64,000 nucleotides of DNA from Mesorhizobium sp. RMAD-H1 (GTDB taxonomy: Bacteria > Pseudomonadota > Alphaproteobacteria > Rhizobiales > Rhizobiaceae), in NCBI RefSeq assembly GCF_014191375.1, contig NZ_JACHWN010000001.1, positions 1,054,001 to 1,118,000 of the forward strand. The letters run 5' to 3'. Below are positions 19,900-29,876 of this stretch, piece by piece. The stretch's first letter is position 1, and the number at the start of each line of letters is the position of its first letter. The translations under genes and the position numbers were made by a program. The notes beneath the pieces are model-generated. The model ran no database searches, was not told the DNA's origin, and was given only the letters and a program-made list of their open reading frames with translations.

Positions 19900-19930
19900 A
19901 GCCTGCCTTCAGATTTTGTCGATTGCCATC

Positions 19931-19960
19931 ATGAGGCGGGAGTCTAAACTCCCGCCTCAT
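19931..19960 (+). terminator. Strong hairpin after DAHP synthase
   Basis: A perfect 13-bp stem (ATGAGGCGGGAGT/ACTCCCGCCTCAT) with a CTAA loop lies about 32 bp after the stop. The downstream tract (TGCATTT) is poor, so termination efficiency is uncertain. Confidence 0.6.
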
Positions 19961-19985
19961 TGCATTTCGAGGAGAGGGGACGACA

Positions 19986-20375
19986 TTGGCTGAAGACCAT
20001 CACACCGGATCATGCCTGTGCGGAGCCGTGCGTTTCGAGACCCGCGGGTCCCTGCGCGGCATCATCTATTGTCATTGCACGCAATGCCGCAAGCAGTCGG
20101 GCCACCACTACGCCGCGACCAATGTCGCCGATGATGCGATCTCCATCGAGGGAGCGGAGAACATCACCTGGTATCGCTCCAGCGAGAAGGCTCGGCGCGG
20201 TTTTTGCCGGACCTGCGGTTCGGTGCTTTTCTGGAAGCAGGACGATCTCGATTACATCTCGATCATGGCGGGCGCCTTCGACCAGCCAACCGGGCTGCGT
20301 GGTGAAAGGCATATCTATACCGCCGACAAGGGCGACTATTACAGCATTGACGACGAATTGCCGCAGTATCCCTAG
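19986..20375 (+). CDS. GFA family zinc protein
   Basis: The 129-residue protein is of the GFA/CENP-V fold. Zinc-ligand cysteines are visible at C10 and C12 (SCLCGAVRF), C29, C31 and C34 (YCHCTQCRKQSG), and C74 and C77 (GFCRTCGSVLFW). The family is named for glutathione-dependent formaldehyde-activating enzyme, but most members have no proven activity. The TTG start at 19986 is supported by AGGAGAGGGG upstream. It stands alone between DAHP synthase and dgkA. Confidence 0.88.
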   Translation: MAEDHHTGSCLCGAVRFETRGSLRGIIYCHCTQCRKQSGHHYAATNVADDAISIEGAENITWYRSSEKARRGFCRTCGSVLFWKQDDLDYISIMAGAFDQPTGLRGERHIYTADKGDYYSIDDELPQYP

Positions 20376-20447
20376 AAATGACCGGGGGCTTCAATCCAAA
20401 TTGATCTTGCTCTAAAGCTTTTCCCGACAGCGCGACGGGGAATCGAC

Positions 20448-20798
20448 ATGCATCGCATCTGGCTGGCTTTCATCAACTCGATGCGGGCGCTGCGTTATCT
20501 GGCGCGCCATGAAAAGGCGGTGCAGCAGGAGCTGGCGCTCTTTGCCGTTTCCATTCCCGTCGCACTCTATATCGCCGAGAACGCGCTGATGTTCCTGCTG
20601 ATGACGGGCGCGATCCTGTTCCTGATTATGATCGAGGTGCTCAACACGGGCATCGAGGCGGCCTGCAACGCCGTTTCGCGCGATTTCCAGAAGGACATCC
20701 AGATCGCCAAGGATTGCGGTTCGCTGGCGGTGCTGATCTCCATCGTCCTGGCCGTGGCGGTGTGGGGCTATGCGCTCTTCACGGCCTTCTGGAAGTGA
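20448..20798 (+). CDS. dgkA: Diacylglycerol kinase
   Basis: This 116-residue integral membrane enzyme phosphorylates diacylglycerol, recycling the by-product of periplasmic glucan or lipid modification. It has three predicted membrane segments. The signature EVLNTGIEAACNAVSRD (63-79) carries the catalytic glutamate and the asparagine of the prokaryotic family, and E29 lies in the first amphipathic region. The length is close to the 122 residues of the E. coli enzyme. It lies upstream of nadE with a 64-bp gap. Confidence 0.93.
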   Translation: MHRIWLAFINSMRALRYLARHEKAVQQELALFAVSIPVALYIAENALMFLLMTGAILFLIMIEVLNTGIEAACNAVSRDFQKDIQIAKDCGSLAVLISIVLAVAVWGYALFTAFWK

Positions 20799-20862
20799 GA
20801 GACCGGCGTCGATTTCGCCGATCAGATTGCAACCCTGAAGCCCCCGCGCTAAAGCTTTCCCC

Positions 20863-22545
20863 ATGATGACCAAGCCTGCCGTTCCGCATATTCTTCGCAT
20901 CGCCGTCGCCCAGCTCGATCCCGTGCTGGGTGACATAGAGGGCAATCTCGCCAGGGCGCGCGAGGCGCGTTCCGATGCGGCGCGCCAGGGGGCGGATCTG
21001 GTCCTCTTCACCGAGCTTTTCATCTCCGGCTATCCGCCGGAGGACCTCGTGCTGAAGCCCGCCTTCACCGCCGCATGCGAGAAGGCGGTGCTGGAATTCG
21101 CCGCCGATACCGCCGATGGCGGCCCAGGCGTCGTCATGGGCACGCCGCTGAAGCGCGACACCGGCCTGCACAATTCGGTGATGGTGCTCGACGGGGGCCA
21201 GGTGATCGGCGAGCGCTTCAAGGTCGACCTGCCGAATTACGGCGAATTCGACGAGAAGCGCGTCTTTGTCGCCGGGCCCATGCTGGGGCCCGTCAATTTC
21301 CGCGGCATCAGGATCGGCATTCCGATCTGCGAGGATATCTGGGGCGATCTCGGCGTCTGCGAGACGCTGAGCGAGAGCGGGGCGGAGCTGCTGCTCGTTC
21401 CCAATGGCTCTCCCTATTACCGCGGCAAGGTGGACGTGCGCCACCAGGTGGCGATCAGGCAGGTGATCGAGACCGGGCTGCCGCTCATTTTCGCCAACCA
21501 GCTCGGCGGCCAGGACGAACTCGTCTTCGACGGCGCGTCCTTCGGCATCAATGCCGACAAGTCGCTCGCCTTCCAGATGTCGCAGTTCGAGGAACAGCTG
21601 GCGGTCGTTACCTGGAAGCGGGATGGCGATGGCTGGGTCTGCACCGAAGGGCCGATGTCGAAGATCCCGGAGAAGGAGGAGGCGGATTATCGCGCCTGCA
21701 TGCTGGGCCTGCGCGACTACGTCAACAAGAACGGCTTCAAGAACGTCGTGCTAGGCCTCTCCGGCGGCATCGATTCGGCGCTGTGCGCGGCACTGGCCGT
21801 CGATGCGCTCGGCGAGGAGCGGCTTCATGCCGTGATGCTGCCCTATCGCTACACCTCGAAGGATTCGCTGAAGGACGCCGAGGATTGTGCGCGCGCGCTC
21901 GGCTGCCGCTATGACATCGTGCCGATCTTTGAGCCGGTGGAAGGCTTCATGAAGGCACTCGCGCCGGTCTTCGACGGCACGAAGGAGGGCATCACCGAGG
22001 AAAACCTGCAGAGCCGCACGCGCGGGACGATCCTGATGGCGATCTCCAACAAATTCGGCTCGATGGTGGTGACGACGGGCAACAAATCCGAGATGTCGGT
22101 GGGCTATGCCACGCTCTATGGCGACATGAATGGCGGCTTCAACCCGATCAAGGATCTCTACAAGATGCAGGTCTATGCCCTTGCCGCCTGGCGCAACGCC
22201 CATGTGCCCCCGTCGGCCCTCGGGCCTTCGGGCGTGGTCATTCCGCAGAACATCATCGACAAGGCGCCCTCGGCGGAGCTGCGGGAAAACCAGACGGACC
22301 AGGATTCGCTGCCGCCTTATCCCGTGCTCGACGACATCCTCGAATGCCTGGTCGAGAACGAGATGGGCGTGGAGGAGATCGTGGCGCGCGGCCACGACCG
22401 CGAGATGGTCCACCGCATCGAGCATCTGCTCTACATCGCCGAATACAAGCGCCGGCAATCGGCGCCGGGCGTGAAGATCACCAGGAAGAATTTCGGCCGC
22501 GACCGCCGTTATCCCATCACCAACCGGTTCAGGGACCGGTCCTGA
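20863..22545 (+). CDS. nadE: Glutamine-dependent NAD+ synthetase
   Basis: This 560-residue bifunctional enzyme converts nicotinate adenine dinucleotide to NAD+. The N-terminal nitrilase-type glutaminase has the triad E51 (FTELFISGYPPEDL), K120 (ERFKVDLPNYGEFDE) and C156 (GIPICEDIWG). The C-terminal synthetase has the ATP-binding loop SGGIDS at 300-305. The length is typical for the two-domain form. The stop lies 14 bp before gltX, suggesting co-transcription. Confidence 0.96.
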   Translation: MMTKPAVPHILRIAVAQLDPVLGDIEGNLARAREARSDAARQGADLVLFTELFISGYPPEDLVLKPAFTAACEKAVLEFAADTADGGPGVVMGTPLKRDTGLHNSVMVLDGGQVIGERFKVDLPNYGEFDEKRVFVAGPMLGPVNFRGIRIGIPICEDIWGDLGVCETLSESGAELLLVPNGSPYYRGKVDVRHQVAIRQVIETGLPLIFANQLGGQDELVFDGASFGINADKSLAFQMSQFEEQLAVVTWKRDGDGWVCTEGPMSKIPEKEEADYRACMLGLRDYVNKNGFKNVVLGLSGGIDSALCAALAVDALGEERLHAVMLPYRYTSKDSLKDAEDCARALGCRYDIVPIFEPVEGFMKALAPVFDGTKEGITEENLQSRTRGTILMAISNKFGSMVVTTGNKSEMSVGYATLYGDMNGGFNPIKDLYKMQVYALAAWRNAHVPPSALGPSGVVIPQNIIDKAPSAELRENQTDQDSLPPYPVLDDILECLVENEMGVEEIVARGHDREMVHRIEHLLYIAEYKRRQSAPGVKITRKNFGRDRRYPITNRFRDRS

Positions 22546-22559
22546 TACCAGGAACATAA

Positions 22560-23933
22560 ATGACCGTCACCGTCCGTTTCGCCCCGTCTCCGACGGGCTA
22601 TATCCATATCGGCAATACCCGGACAGCGCTGTCCAACTGGCTGTTCGCGCTTAAGAACGATGGCCGCTTCGTCCTTCGCTTCGACGATACGGATATCGAG
22701 CGCTCCAGGCAGGAATATGCCGAGGCGATCGCCGCTGATCTCGACTGGCTGGGCGTCAGGCCGGACCGGGTAGAGTACCAGTCGAAGCGCTTCGCCATCT
22801 ATGATGCGGCGGTGGAGAAGCTTAAAACGGCGGGGCTGCTCTATCCCTGCTACGAGACGGCGGAAGAGCTCGAGCGCCGGCGCAAGCTTCGCCTGACGCG
22901 CCGGTTGCCGCCGGTCTATGGGCGCGAGGCGCTGAAGCTGACGGAAAGCGAGCGGGCGAAGCTCGAAGCGGAGGGGCGCAAGCCGCATTGGCGCTTCCTC
23001 CTGCCGAATTTCGAAGGCGATCCGTTCTCCCCCAGGCGTACCGAGGTGCATTGGGACGATCTGGTGCGCGGACCGCAGACCGTCGATCTCGCATCGATGT
23101 CGGACCCGGTGCTGGTGCGCGAGGACGGCAGCTATCTCTATACGCTGCCATCGGTAGCCGACGATATCGATATGGGTATCACCCATATCATCCGCGGTGA
23201 CGATCATGTCACCAACACAGGCGCGCAGATCGCCATCTTCCGTGCGCTCGGGGCGGAGCCGCCGCGGTTCGGCCACCACAATCTCCTGACCACCATCTCG
23301 GGCGAGGGGCTCTCCAAGCGCTCGGGCGCGCTTTCGATCCGCACCTTGCGCGAGGCCGGTTACGAGCCGATGGCGGTCGCCTCGTTGGCGGTGCTGATAG
23401 GAACCTCGGAAAACGTCGTCGCCGTGCCCGACATGCAGGCGCTGGCCGGGCATTTCGACCTGGCGGCGACATCCAGATCATCGGCGAAATTCGACCCGGC
23501 CGAGCTCGATACGCTCAATCGCGCGCTCGTCCACGAGCTTCCGTTCGGGGCGGTCGCCGGGCGCCTTGCGGCGCTCGGGATCGAAGGCGACAGGGCGGAG
23601 GCGTTCTGGCTTGCCGTCCGCGGCAATCTGGATCGTGTGAAAGACGCCGCTCTTTGGTGGAAGATCGTCCAGGAGGGCGTTCAGAACGCCCCTGATCTGT
23701 CGCAGGAGGACGTCGCCTTCGTGCGCGAGGCCTTCGATCTCCTGCCGCCCGAGCCTTGGGACCGGGGGACGTGGAAAATCTGGACTGATGCGGTGAAGGA
23801 GGCAAGCGGGCGCAAGGGCAAGACCCTGTTCATGCCATTGCGCCTGGCGCTCACCGGGCTTCCGTCCGGCCCGGAGCTCGCGGACCTTTTGCCTCTCGTG
23901 GGGCGGGAAGGTATGTTGGCCCGACGACCCTGA
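22560..23933 (+). CDS. gltX: Glutamyl-tRNA synthetase
   Basis: This 457-residue class I synthetase has the HIGH-type motif as HIGN (16-19, in [12 protein letters not shown]) and the KMSKS-type loop as GLSKR (250-254). Rhizobia often carry two GltX paralogues, one of which may charge tRNA-Gln as well for transamidation. Which role this one has cannot be told here. The last 83 bp overlap, on the opposite strand, the 3' end of the DUF2865 gene. It starts 14 bp after nadE. Confidence 0.95.
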   Translation: MTVTVRFAPSPTGYIHIGNTRTALSNWLFALKNDGRFVLRFDDTDIERSRQEYAEAIAADLDWLGVRPDRVEYQSKRFAIYDAAVEKLKTAGLLYPCYETAEELERRRKLRLTRRLPPVYGREALKLTESERAKLEAEGRKPHWRFLLPNFEGDPFSPRRTEVHWDDLVRGPQTVDLASMSDPVLVREDGSYLYTLPSVADDIDMGITHIIRGDDHVTNTGAQIAIFRALGAEPPRFGHHNLLTTISGEGLSKRSGALSIRTLREAGYEPMAVASLAVLIGTSENVVAVPDMQALAGHFDLAATSRSSAKFDPAELDTLNRALVHELPFGAVAGRLAALGIEGDRAEAFWLAVRGNLDRVKDAALWWKIVQEGVQNAPDLSQEDVAFVREAFDLLPPEPWDRGTWKIWTDAVKEASGRKGKTLFMPLRLALTGLPSGPELADLLPLVGREGMLARRP

Positions 23934-25101
23934 TCCTGGCTCCGGTCGAGCTGGTGACGACGGAGGAATCCTTCTCCGTCAGCTTTCGCAGATCGCTTCG
24001 GTTGAGCCCGCCCTCGGTGTTGAGCATGGTTTCGGGATCGGCCGCCGGATCGGGGCGCGAGCGCGGAATGCCGATGAAAGCGGAGACGTTGTCGGCTGCC
24101 GCCTTTTCACCGCCGCCATTGCCGAGCATCGTGTAGTTCTTGCCCTCCTGGCCGGTCTGGTCCTGCGCGGAAAGGTCGCCGACGGGCATGCTTTGCCGGG
24201 GAGCCTGGCAGGTGCATCCGGGAGGTGTTCTGGTGCCCAGTGTGCGATAGTCGAAGGCCGTCGGCAGCACCGCATAGGGCGTATCGGCATCGGCGGACAC
24301 CATGTCCTCGGATTCTTCATCCTTGACGTCGTGGTAATAGAGCTTTGCCTCGGTGCCTGGACACATGGCGGCGCAGGCATTCTGGTCGCGGGTGAAGAAC
24401 TTGCGCTGCGTGGAAAAGGATATCGGGAAGTAATAGCCGTCACAGGTGCGCACGCACAATGTGCGATAGCCGCCCTTCACGGAGTAGCTTCCTGTCGGTG
24501 CCGCGCCTTCATTGGTTGCCGCAACGCTTTCGACGCGCCGCTTCACGGGTTCGCGCTCCCGTTCCCGTTCGCGTTCGTAGCGCACGCGCTTGGGAGCCCT
24601 GGTGCGTGATACCAAAGGAGCTTCACGTGCGGCAGGCTCCTGGATCTCTTCCTGCTTTCTGGAGCCTCCGAACAGCTTGCTGAGCAGACCGCGGGAGCGT
24701 TGCGGCGCACTGCAGTCATTGGCGTTCAGGGCCGCCAGGATGCGCTGGCGGTCTCCCCCTCCGCCTCCACCGCCGCCCTGCTTCAGCTCGGCAATTCTTC
24801 CCTGCAGCCTGTCGATGGATGCATTGATGCTGAGGCACTGTGGTGAATTGGAGGGCCGCGAGAACAGGCCGCCCGTGCAGCCGGCCCTACGCGCCGCGAT
24901 GCGCGCGTGGGTCACCTGGCTCTGCAACTGGCGGATTGCCGGGCTGGAGGCGGATCGGCTGCGACCTCCAGATGCGGAGGCCAGCTGCCGTTGCAGTTTG
25001 GCGCATACGGGAGAGGCAGCTTGGCCGTCCCCCGTCGAGACGCCAACGGCGCCGATCGCCAGGCTCGCCATGGCGATCATGAGAAAAATTCTGTTCATCA
25101 T
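23851..25101 (-). CDS. DUF2865 domain-containing exported protein
   Basis: The 416-residue protein has a signal peptide ([21 protein letters not shown]...) and an N-terminal helical part with C-rich segments. A basic Arg/Glu low-complexity linker (about residues 175-190) leads to the DUF2865 core, which contains [20 protein letters not shown] and [17 protein letters not shown], with paired cysteines likely to form disulfides. It is periplasmic or cell-surface, function unknown, and typical of rhizobia. The C-terminal 27 codons overlap the end of convergent gltX. Confidence 0.85.
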   Translation of the reverse strand: MMNRIFLMIAMASLAIGAVGVSTGDGQAASPVCAKLQRQLASASGGRSRSASSPAIRQLQSQVTHARIAARRAGCTGGLFSRPSNSPQCLSINASIDRLQGRIAELKQGGGGGGGGDRQRILAALNANDCSAPQRSRGLLSKLFGGSRKQEEIQEPAAREAPLVSRTRAPKRVRYEREREREREPVKRRVESVAATNEGAAPTGSYSVKGGYRTLCVRTCDGYYFPISFSTQRKFFTRDQNACAAMCPGTEAKLYYHDVKDEESEDMVSADADTPYAVLPTAFDYRTLGTRTPPGCTCQAPRQSMPVGDLSAQDQTGQEGKNYTMLGNGGGEKAAADNVSAFIGIPRSRPDPAADPETMLNTEGGLNRSDLRKLTEKDSSVVTSSTGARIRVVGPTYLPAPREAKGPRAPGRTEAR

Positions 25102-25292
25102 CCGTCAACCCTGATCTTTCGGTAAACCCCGGCAGTTAAAACCGTAGTTCTTCGAAACATCGAGGCTTTTGATGATTATTTTTCCCAAGTTGTGCCCCGA
25201 ATCCGCCGCTCCGGAACATAAACTATCTTTATTCTCCTGGACTGTCATCCACAAATATTTGCTGATGGCAGTAATGATGGCTTATATTTGCT

Positions 25293-27605
25293 TTATAGTT
25301 GTTTTTCCGTATCAAGCCTTTGCGATGCTTCGACAACGGCAAGTGCTGTCATGTTGACGATGCCGCGCGAGGTGACCGATGGCGTGAGAATGTGAGCCGG
25401 CCGCGCCGCACCCAGGAGAATCGGGCCGACATGCAGCGCATCGGTGATGCTCTTGACGACGTTCAGGGTGATGTTGGCCGCATCCAGATTGGGGAAGACC
25501 AGGAGATTGGCTTCGCCGGTCAGCCGTGAGGCCGGAAAGACACGATCGCGCAAGGCTTGCGACAACGCCGCGTCGCCATGCATTTCGCCATCGACCTCGA
25601 GGTCGGGATAACGCTCGCTGAGGATCGCGGTGGCGCGCCGCATCTTTTCCGCGCTTTCGGAATCCTTCGAGCCGAAATTGGAATGCGACAGCAGCGCCGC
25701 CTTCGGCTCGATGCCGAAGCGGCGGATCTCATTGGCGGCGAGGATCGTCATCTCGGCGATCTCCTCCGCATCCGGATCGACGGTGACATAGGTGTCGGTC
25801 AGGAAGAGGGTACCGCGCTGGGAGATGAGCAGGCTCAGTGCCGAGAAATCGCGCAGCCCCCCTGATTTGCCGATGATCTGGCCGACCAGGCGCAGATGCC
25901 GTTCGAAACGGCCTTCCAGGCCGCAGATCATGGCATCGGCCTCGTCGCGCATGACGGCCAGCGCCGCGATCGCGGTCGAATTGGTGCGCACGATGGTGCG
26001 CGCGGTCTCAGGCGTCACGCCCTGCCGCCCGGTATATTTCAGGAACAGGTCGACATAATCGCGGTAGCGCGGATCGTCTTCCGGGTTGATCAGCTCGAAA
26101 TCGGTGCCGGCGCGGATCTTCAGACCGTAGCGCTTGAGACGCGTCTCCACCACCTGCGGACGGCCGATCAGCGTGGGGATGGCGATGCCCTCCTCAATGA
26201 CCACCTGGGCGGCGCGCAGGACGCGCTCGTCCTCGCCATCGGCATAGATGACGCGCTTCTTCTCCGCGACCCGCGCGGCAGTGAAGACCGGCTTCATGAT
26301 AAGGCCGGAGCGGAAGACAAAGCGGTTAAGCTTGTCCAGATAGGCTTCCATGTCCTCGATGGGCCGGGTGGCGACGCCCGTCTCCATCGCAGTCCTTGCG
26401 ACGGCCGGCGCGATGCGCAGGATCAGGCGCTGGTCGAAGGGTGAGGGAATGAGATAGTCCGGGCCGAAGGTCGGCGTCTCGCCGGAGTAGGCGCGCGCGG
26501 CGACATCAGACGGCTCCTCGCGGGCAAGGGCTGCAATCGCCCTCACGGCGGCGAGCTTCATTTCCTCATTGATTGCAGTCGCGCCGACATCGAGCGCGCC
26601 GCGGAAGATATAGGGGAAGCAGAGGACGTTGTTGACCTGATTGGGATAATCGGAGCGTCCGGTGCAGATCATCGCATCCGCGCGCGCTTCGCGGGCAACT
26701 TCCGGCATGATTTCCGGGGTCGGGTTGGCGAGCGCCATGATCAGCGGCTTGTCGGCCATCTGTTTCAGGAGCTCCGGCTTCAGAACGCCGGCGGCCGAAA
26801 GGCCGAGGAAGACGTCTGCGCCGCCGATCACGTCGGCCAGCACGCGCGCATCGGTCTTCTGTGCGTAGACCGCCTTCCAGCGGTCCATCAGCGCGGTGCG
26901 GCCTTCGTAGACGACGCCCTCGATGTCGCAGACCCAGATGTTCTCGCGCTTTGCGCCGAGGGTGACGAGAAGATTGAGGCAGGCCAGCGCCGCCGCGCCG
27001 GCGCCTGACGCCACGATCTTGGCCGAGGCGATGTCCTTGCCGGCCAGTTCCAGCCCGTTGAGGATCGCCGCCGCGACGATGATGGCGGTGCCGTGCTGGT
27101 CGTCATGGAAGACCGGGATCTTCATTTTGGCGCGCAGCTGCTCCTCCACCTCGAAGCATTCCGGCGCCTTGATATCCTCCAGATTGATGCCGCCGAAGGT
27201 GGGCTCCAGCGCGGCCACGACGTCGACGATGCGGTCGATCTCCATGGCGTCGATCTCGATGTCGAAAACGTCGATATCGGCGAATTTCTTGAAGAGCACC
27301 GCCTTGCCTTCCATCACCGGCTTGGAGGCGAGGGGACCGATATTGCCGAGGCCCAGCACCGCCGTGCCGTTGGAGACGACGGCGACGAGATTGCTGCGGG
27401 CGGTATATTCGGCGGCGGTGGCGGCATCGCTGTGGATGGCGAGGCAGGGCGCCGCGACGCCGGGAGAATAGGCAAGCGCCAGGTCGCGCTGGTTGCCCAG
27501 CGACTTCGTCGCCTGGATCTCCAGCTTTCCCGGTTTGGGATAACGATGGAAGAAGAGGGCCGCTTCCTCGAAATCGGAGAGGGCGGGTTTATCGGTTTTG
27601 CTCAT
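25293..27605 (-). CDS. maeB: NADP-dependent malic enzyme with phosphotransacetylase-like domain
   Basis: The 770-residue MaeB-type enzyme decarboxylates malate to pyruvate. The N-terminal malic domain (about 1-430) shows [24 protein letters not shown] and the nucleotide-binding segment [18 protein letters not shown]. The C-terminal phosphotransacetylase-like domain (about 440-765) contains [20 protein letters not shown]; in this family it is regulatory rather than catalytic. Full length is as expected. The region upstream of 27605 is only 80 bp from the SDR gene and shares its direction. Confidence 0.96.
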   Translation of the reverse strand: MSKTDKPALSDFEEAALFFHRYPKPGKLEIQATKSLGNQRDLALAYSPGVAAPCLAIHSDAATAAEYTARSNLVAVVSNGTAVLGLGNIGPLASKPVMEGKAVLFKKFADIDVFDIEIDAMEIDRIVDVVAALEPTFGGINLEDIKAPECFEVEEQLRAKMKIPVFHDDQHGTAIIVAAAILNGLELAGKDIASAKIVASGAGAAALACLNLLVTLGAKRENIWVCDIEGVVYEGRTALMDRWKAVYAQKTDARVLADVIGGADVFLGLSAAGVLKPELLKQMADKPLIMALANPTPEIMPEVAREARADAMICTGRSDYPNQVNNVLCFPYIFRGALDVGATAINEEMKLAAVRAIAALAREEPSDVAARAYSGETPTFGPDYLIPSPFDQRLILRIAPAVARTAMETGVATRPIEDMEAYLDKLNRFVFRSGLIMKPVFTAARVAEKKRVIYADGEDERVLRAAQVVIEEGIAIPTLIGRPQVVETRLKRYGLKIRAGTDFELINPEDDPRYRDYVDLFLKYTGRQGVTPETARTIVRTNSTAIAALAVMRDEADAMICGLEGRFERHLRLVGQIIGKSGGLRDFSALSLLISQRGTLFLTDTYVTVDPDAEEIAEMTILAANEIRRFGIEPKAALLSHSNFGSKDSESAEKMRRATAILSERYPDLEVDGEMHGDAALSQALRDRVFPASRLTGEANLLVFPNLDAANITLNVVKSITDALHVGPILLGAARPAHILTPSVTSRGIVNMTALAVVEASQRLDTEKQL

Positions 27606-27685
27606 GGTGCGTTACTTTCGGGAAAGGCGGGATGCGCGAATGGACAGGCCTCGCCAGACGAGGGCCGGCGGCTCGGAAGGACCGG

Positions 27686-28462
27686 TCAAAAAGCGCTCTG
27701 ATAGGCTCCGCCGTCAATGATGAGATTCTGGCCGGTGATATAGCCGGCATGGGTGGAGCAGAGGTAAGCGCAGGCATTGCCGAATTCGTCCGGCTCGCCG
27801 AAGCGTCCTGCCGGGATCTCGGCGATGCGCTTTTGCGCTGCCTCTTCGGGCTCGATCCCCGCTTTTTCCGCGCCGAAGCGGATGCCGCTGCGCAGGCGAT
27901 CCGTGTCGAAGGCGCCGGGCAGGATGTTGTTGATCGTCACATTGTCCTTGGCGACCGTTCGGGCGATGCCGGCCAGGAAGGAGGTCAGCCCGGCGCGGGC
28001 GCCGGAGGAGAGGTCGAGGCCGGCAATGGGTTTATAGACCGAAGTCGAGGTGATGTTGACGATGCGCCCGAAACGGCGCGCCACCATGCCGTCGATAACC
28101 GCCTTGATCAGCTCGATGGGGGTGACCATGTTCTGCGTCACGCCGTCGAGAATCGCCTGTCGGTCGAGTTGCCGGAAATCGCGGTGCGGGGGGCCGCCAT
28201 TGTTGTTGACCAGGATGTCGGGCTCGGGGCAGGCGGCGAGGAGCTGCTTCTGTCCTTCCGGCGTGGAGACGTCGGCCAGAACCGGCGTGACGGAGATGCC
28301 CGCGCGCCTCAGTTCCTCCGCGGCGGTGGCGAGCACCTTCTCGTCCCGGCCATTGATGACAAGATCGCATCCGGCTTGCGCCAGAGCCGTTGCGCAGGCC
28401 TTGCCAAGCCCTCTGCTCGATGCGCAGACGATCGCCTTGCGTCCTTTTAGTCCTAGATCCAT
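27686..28462 (-). CDS. SDR-family protein lacking the canonical YxxxK dyad
   Basis: The 258-residue protein has the short-chain dehydrogenase fold. The cofactor loop is ASSRGLGKA (14-22), NNNGG occurs at 86-90, and the catalytic-serine strand is NITSTS (136-141). Where classical members have YxxxK, it reads SSGAR (152-156), so Tyr and Lys are replaced by Ser and Arg. A subgroup annotated as 3-oxoacyl-ACP reductase-like shares such a change, so reductase activity should not be assumed. The ATG at 28462 gives the proper N-terminal beta strand. It is co-directional with maeB. Confidence 0.85.
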   Translation of the reverse strand: MDLGLKGRKAIVCASSRGLGKACATALAQAGCDLVINGRDEKVLATAAEELRRAGISVTPVLADVSTPEGQKQLLAACPEPDILVNNNGGPPHRDFRQLDRQAILDGVTQNMVTPIELIKAVIDGMVARRFGRIVNITSTSVYKPIAGLDLSSGARAGLTSFLAGIARTVAKDNVTINNILPGAFDTDRLRSGIRFGAEKAGIEPEEAAQKRIAEIPAGRFGEPDEFGNACAYLCSTHAGYITGQNLIIDGGAYQSAF

Positions 28463-28634
28463 GGCTCGACCCTCGCTGTTCCTTATGACGCTGCAGACAT
28501 GCCACCGAGCAATCGGCGCGATCAACCGGATTTTTGGCTGACGTGCTGATATGTCACCATTTCCGTGCTGTCCGATGAAGCTTGTGGACAATAATGGGTG
28601 ATGCGTCTGCTTGATGAGGCATTGCCGCCTGGCG

Positions 28635-29789
28635 CTATCCGGGCTGCGCGATGAATTCCGCGCGTGGCCGAATGAGCGAGCCGTTTTCCACCTGCTCGAG
28701 AGCATGGGCGAGCCAGCCGACGATCCGGCCCAGGGCGAAGAAAAGCAGCGGCGCATCTTCCGGCAGATCATAGATCTCCGCTATCGCAGCCAGAGCGAAA
28801 TCGATGTTCGGCTTTTCGCCGAGAAGGTCGGCGGCGGCGGCTTCGAGCGCGCGATAGAGGGGCGGCAATTCGATCCGCGCCAGCAACGTGGCGGCACGGG
28901 CGTCGCCCGCCTCGCGATACATGGGGTGGCCGAAGGAGTGAAGCGGACTGCCTTCCAGGAGCCGTTCCCGTATTGCGATGGCGGCATCCTTTTCACGGGC
29001 CGCAGCGATGAGCGCGGCGGTCGACAGGGAGGCGCGCCCGTGCCGGGGGCCGATCAAGGCCGCAAGTCCCGCGAGAACGGCCGCGGAGAGCGGCGCGCCC
29101 GTCGAAGCCGCAACGCGCGTGGCAAAGGACGAGGCGTTCAGCTCATGGTCGGCCAGGAGCACGAGGGTCCGCCTGATGATGTCGCTTGCATCCGGGCGTT
29201 GCCATTTCAGCGCGATGCGCTGGTGCAGGGGAAGATCGGGCGCATCGTCACCCAGCACGGTATCATAAAACAGGCGCAGCAGGCCGAAGGCCTCGCGCTG
29301 GAGAACCGCGGGCGAGCGGCTTGAGGTGGGGAGATCGTTCGCGGCGCGTCTGCCGAAGACGATGAAAAGCCTCTCCAGGGAGGATTTCGCTGCCGTATCG
29401 TCCGGTTCCTGTCCGGCGCGTGGGATCTGGCCCATCTGTCCCGTTTCCATCTGCCACAGGAGAGCGGCAGTTTCCTCCAGCGTAGCCCGTTGCGAAAGCT
29501 CCGCCGCATCGCAGCCGCGATAGAGCAAGCGCCCGTCGATGATGGTCGAGATGGCCGATCGCATGATCGGCGCGCCCCAACGGATCGTTTCCGCGGCGAT
29601 CGCGCTCTCCCTTTTGCGTCCGGGACGCCGCTCGGCCAGACGGCGCACGTCTTCGGCGCGATAGAGGCTGCGGCGGGGGTCGTCGGGCGAGGGCTTGGCC
29701 CGAATGCGTCCGCGGCTGACATTCGCATAAAGCGTCTGCGGTTTGGTCTGGAGGACGGACAAGGCTTCTTCCGCTGTCAGCCACTCCAT
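28635..29789 (-). CDS. Citrate synthase family protein with N-terminal helix-turn-helix
   Basis: The 384-residue protein starts with a small DNA-binding-like domain (1-55: MEWLTAEEALSVLQTKPQTL then SRGRIRAKPSP), of excisionase/MerR type. A citrate-synthase domain of reduced length follows. The catalytic residues are recognisable: His in GPRHGRAS, His in GHPMYR and Asp in NIDFALA. It could be an enzyme, a metabolite-sensing regulator, or both. It is divergent from a second citrate-synthase homologue across an 87-bp spacer with a perfect palindrome. A good site (GGGAGACGAAA) supports the ATG at 29789. Confidence 0.87.
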   Translation of the reverse strand: MEWLTAEEALSVLQTKPQTLYANVSRGRIRAKPSPDDPRRSLYRAEDVRRLAERRPGRKRESAIAAETIRWGAPIMRSAISTIIDGRLLYRGCDAAELSQRATLEETAALLWQMETGQMGQIPRAGQEPDDTAAKSSLERLFIVFGRRAANDLPTSSRSPAVLQREAFGLLRLFYDTVLGDDAPDLPLHQRIALKWQRPDASDIIRRTLVLLADHELNASSFATRVAASTGAPLSAAVLAGLAALIGPRHGRASLSTAALIAAAREKDAAIAIRERLLEGSPLHSFGHPMYREAGDARAATLLARIELPPLYRALEAAAADLLGEKPNIDFALAAIAEIYDLPEDAPLLFFALGRIVGWLAHALEQVENGSLIRPRAEFIAQPG

Positions 29790-29820
29790 TTTCGTCTCCC
29801 ATGTTGATCTATTTCATCAA

Positions 29821-29834
29821 GATTGACGTCAATC
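29821..29834. promoter_or_regulatory. 14-bp perfect palindrome between divergent citrate-synthase genes
   Basis: GATTGACGTCAATC is a perfect palindrome in the 87-bp divergent spacer (29790-29876). It is a good candidate operator for a dimeric regulator. A second, looser inverted repeat TTGAT...ATCAA precedes it. Confidence 0.5.
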
Positions 29835-29876
29835 ATAGCTGGTTTCAAGCTTGCGGCAAGCAACAAGGAGACTGTC

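Noticed and set aside
20410..20862. Similar strings CTAAAGCTTTTCCC and CTAAAGCTTTCCCC before dgkA and nadE as a shared operator
   Set aside because: The match is about 14 bases and may be a remnant of a dispersed repeat; no dyad or spacing supports a regulatory site.
25169..25357. A 62-codon hydrophobic plus-strand frame in the AT-rich gap next to maeB
   Set aside because: It runs into the 3' end of maeB, lacks a ribosome site and shows no recognisable pattern. The gap is better read as the DUF2865 promoter region.
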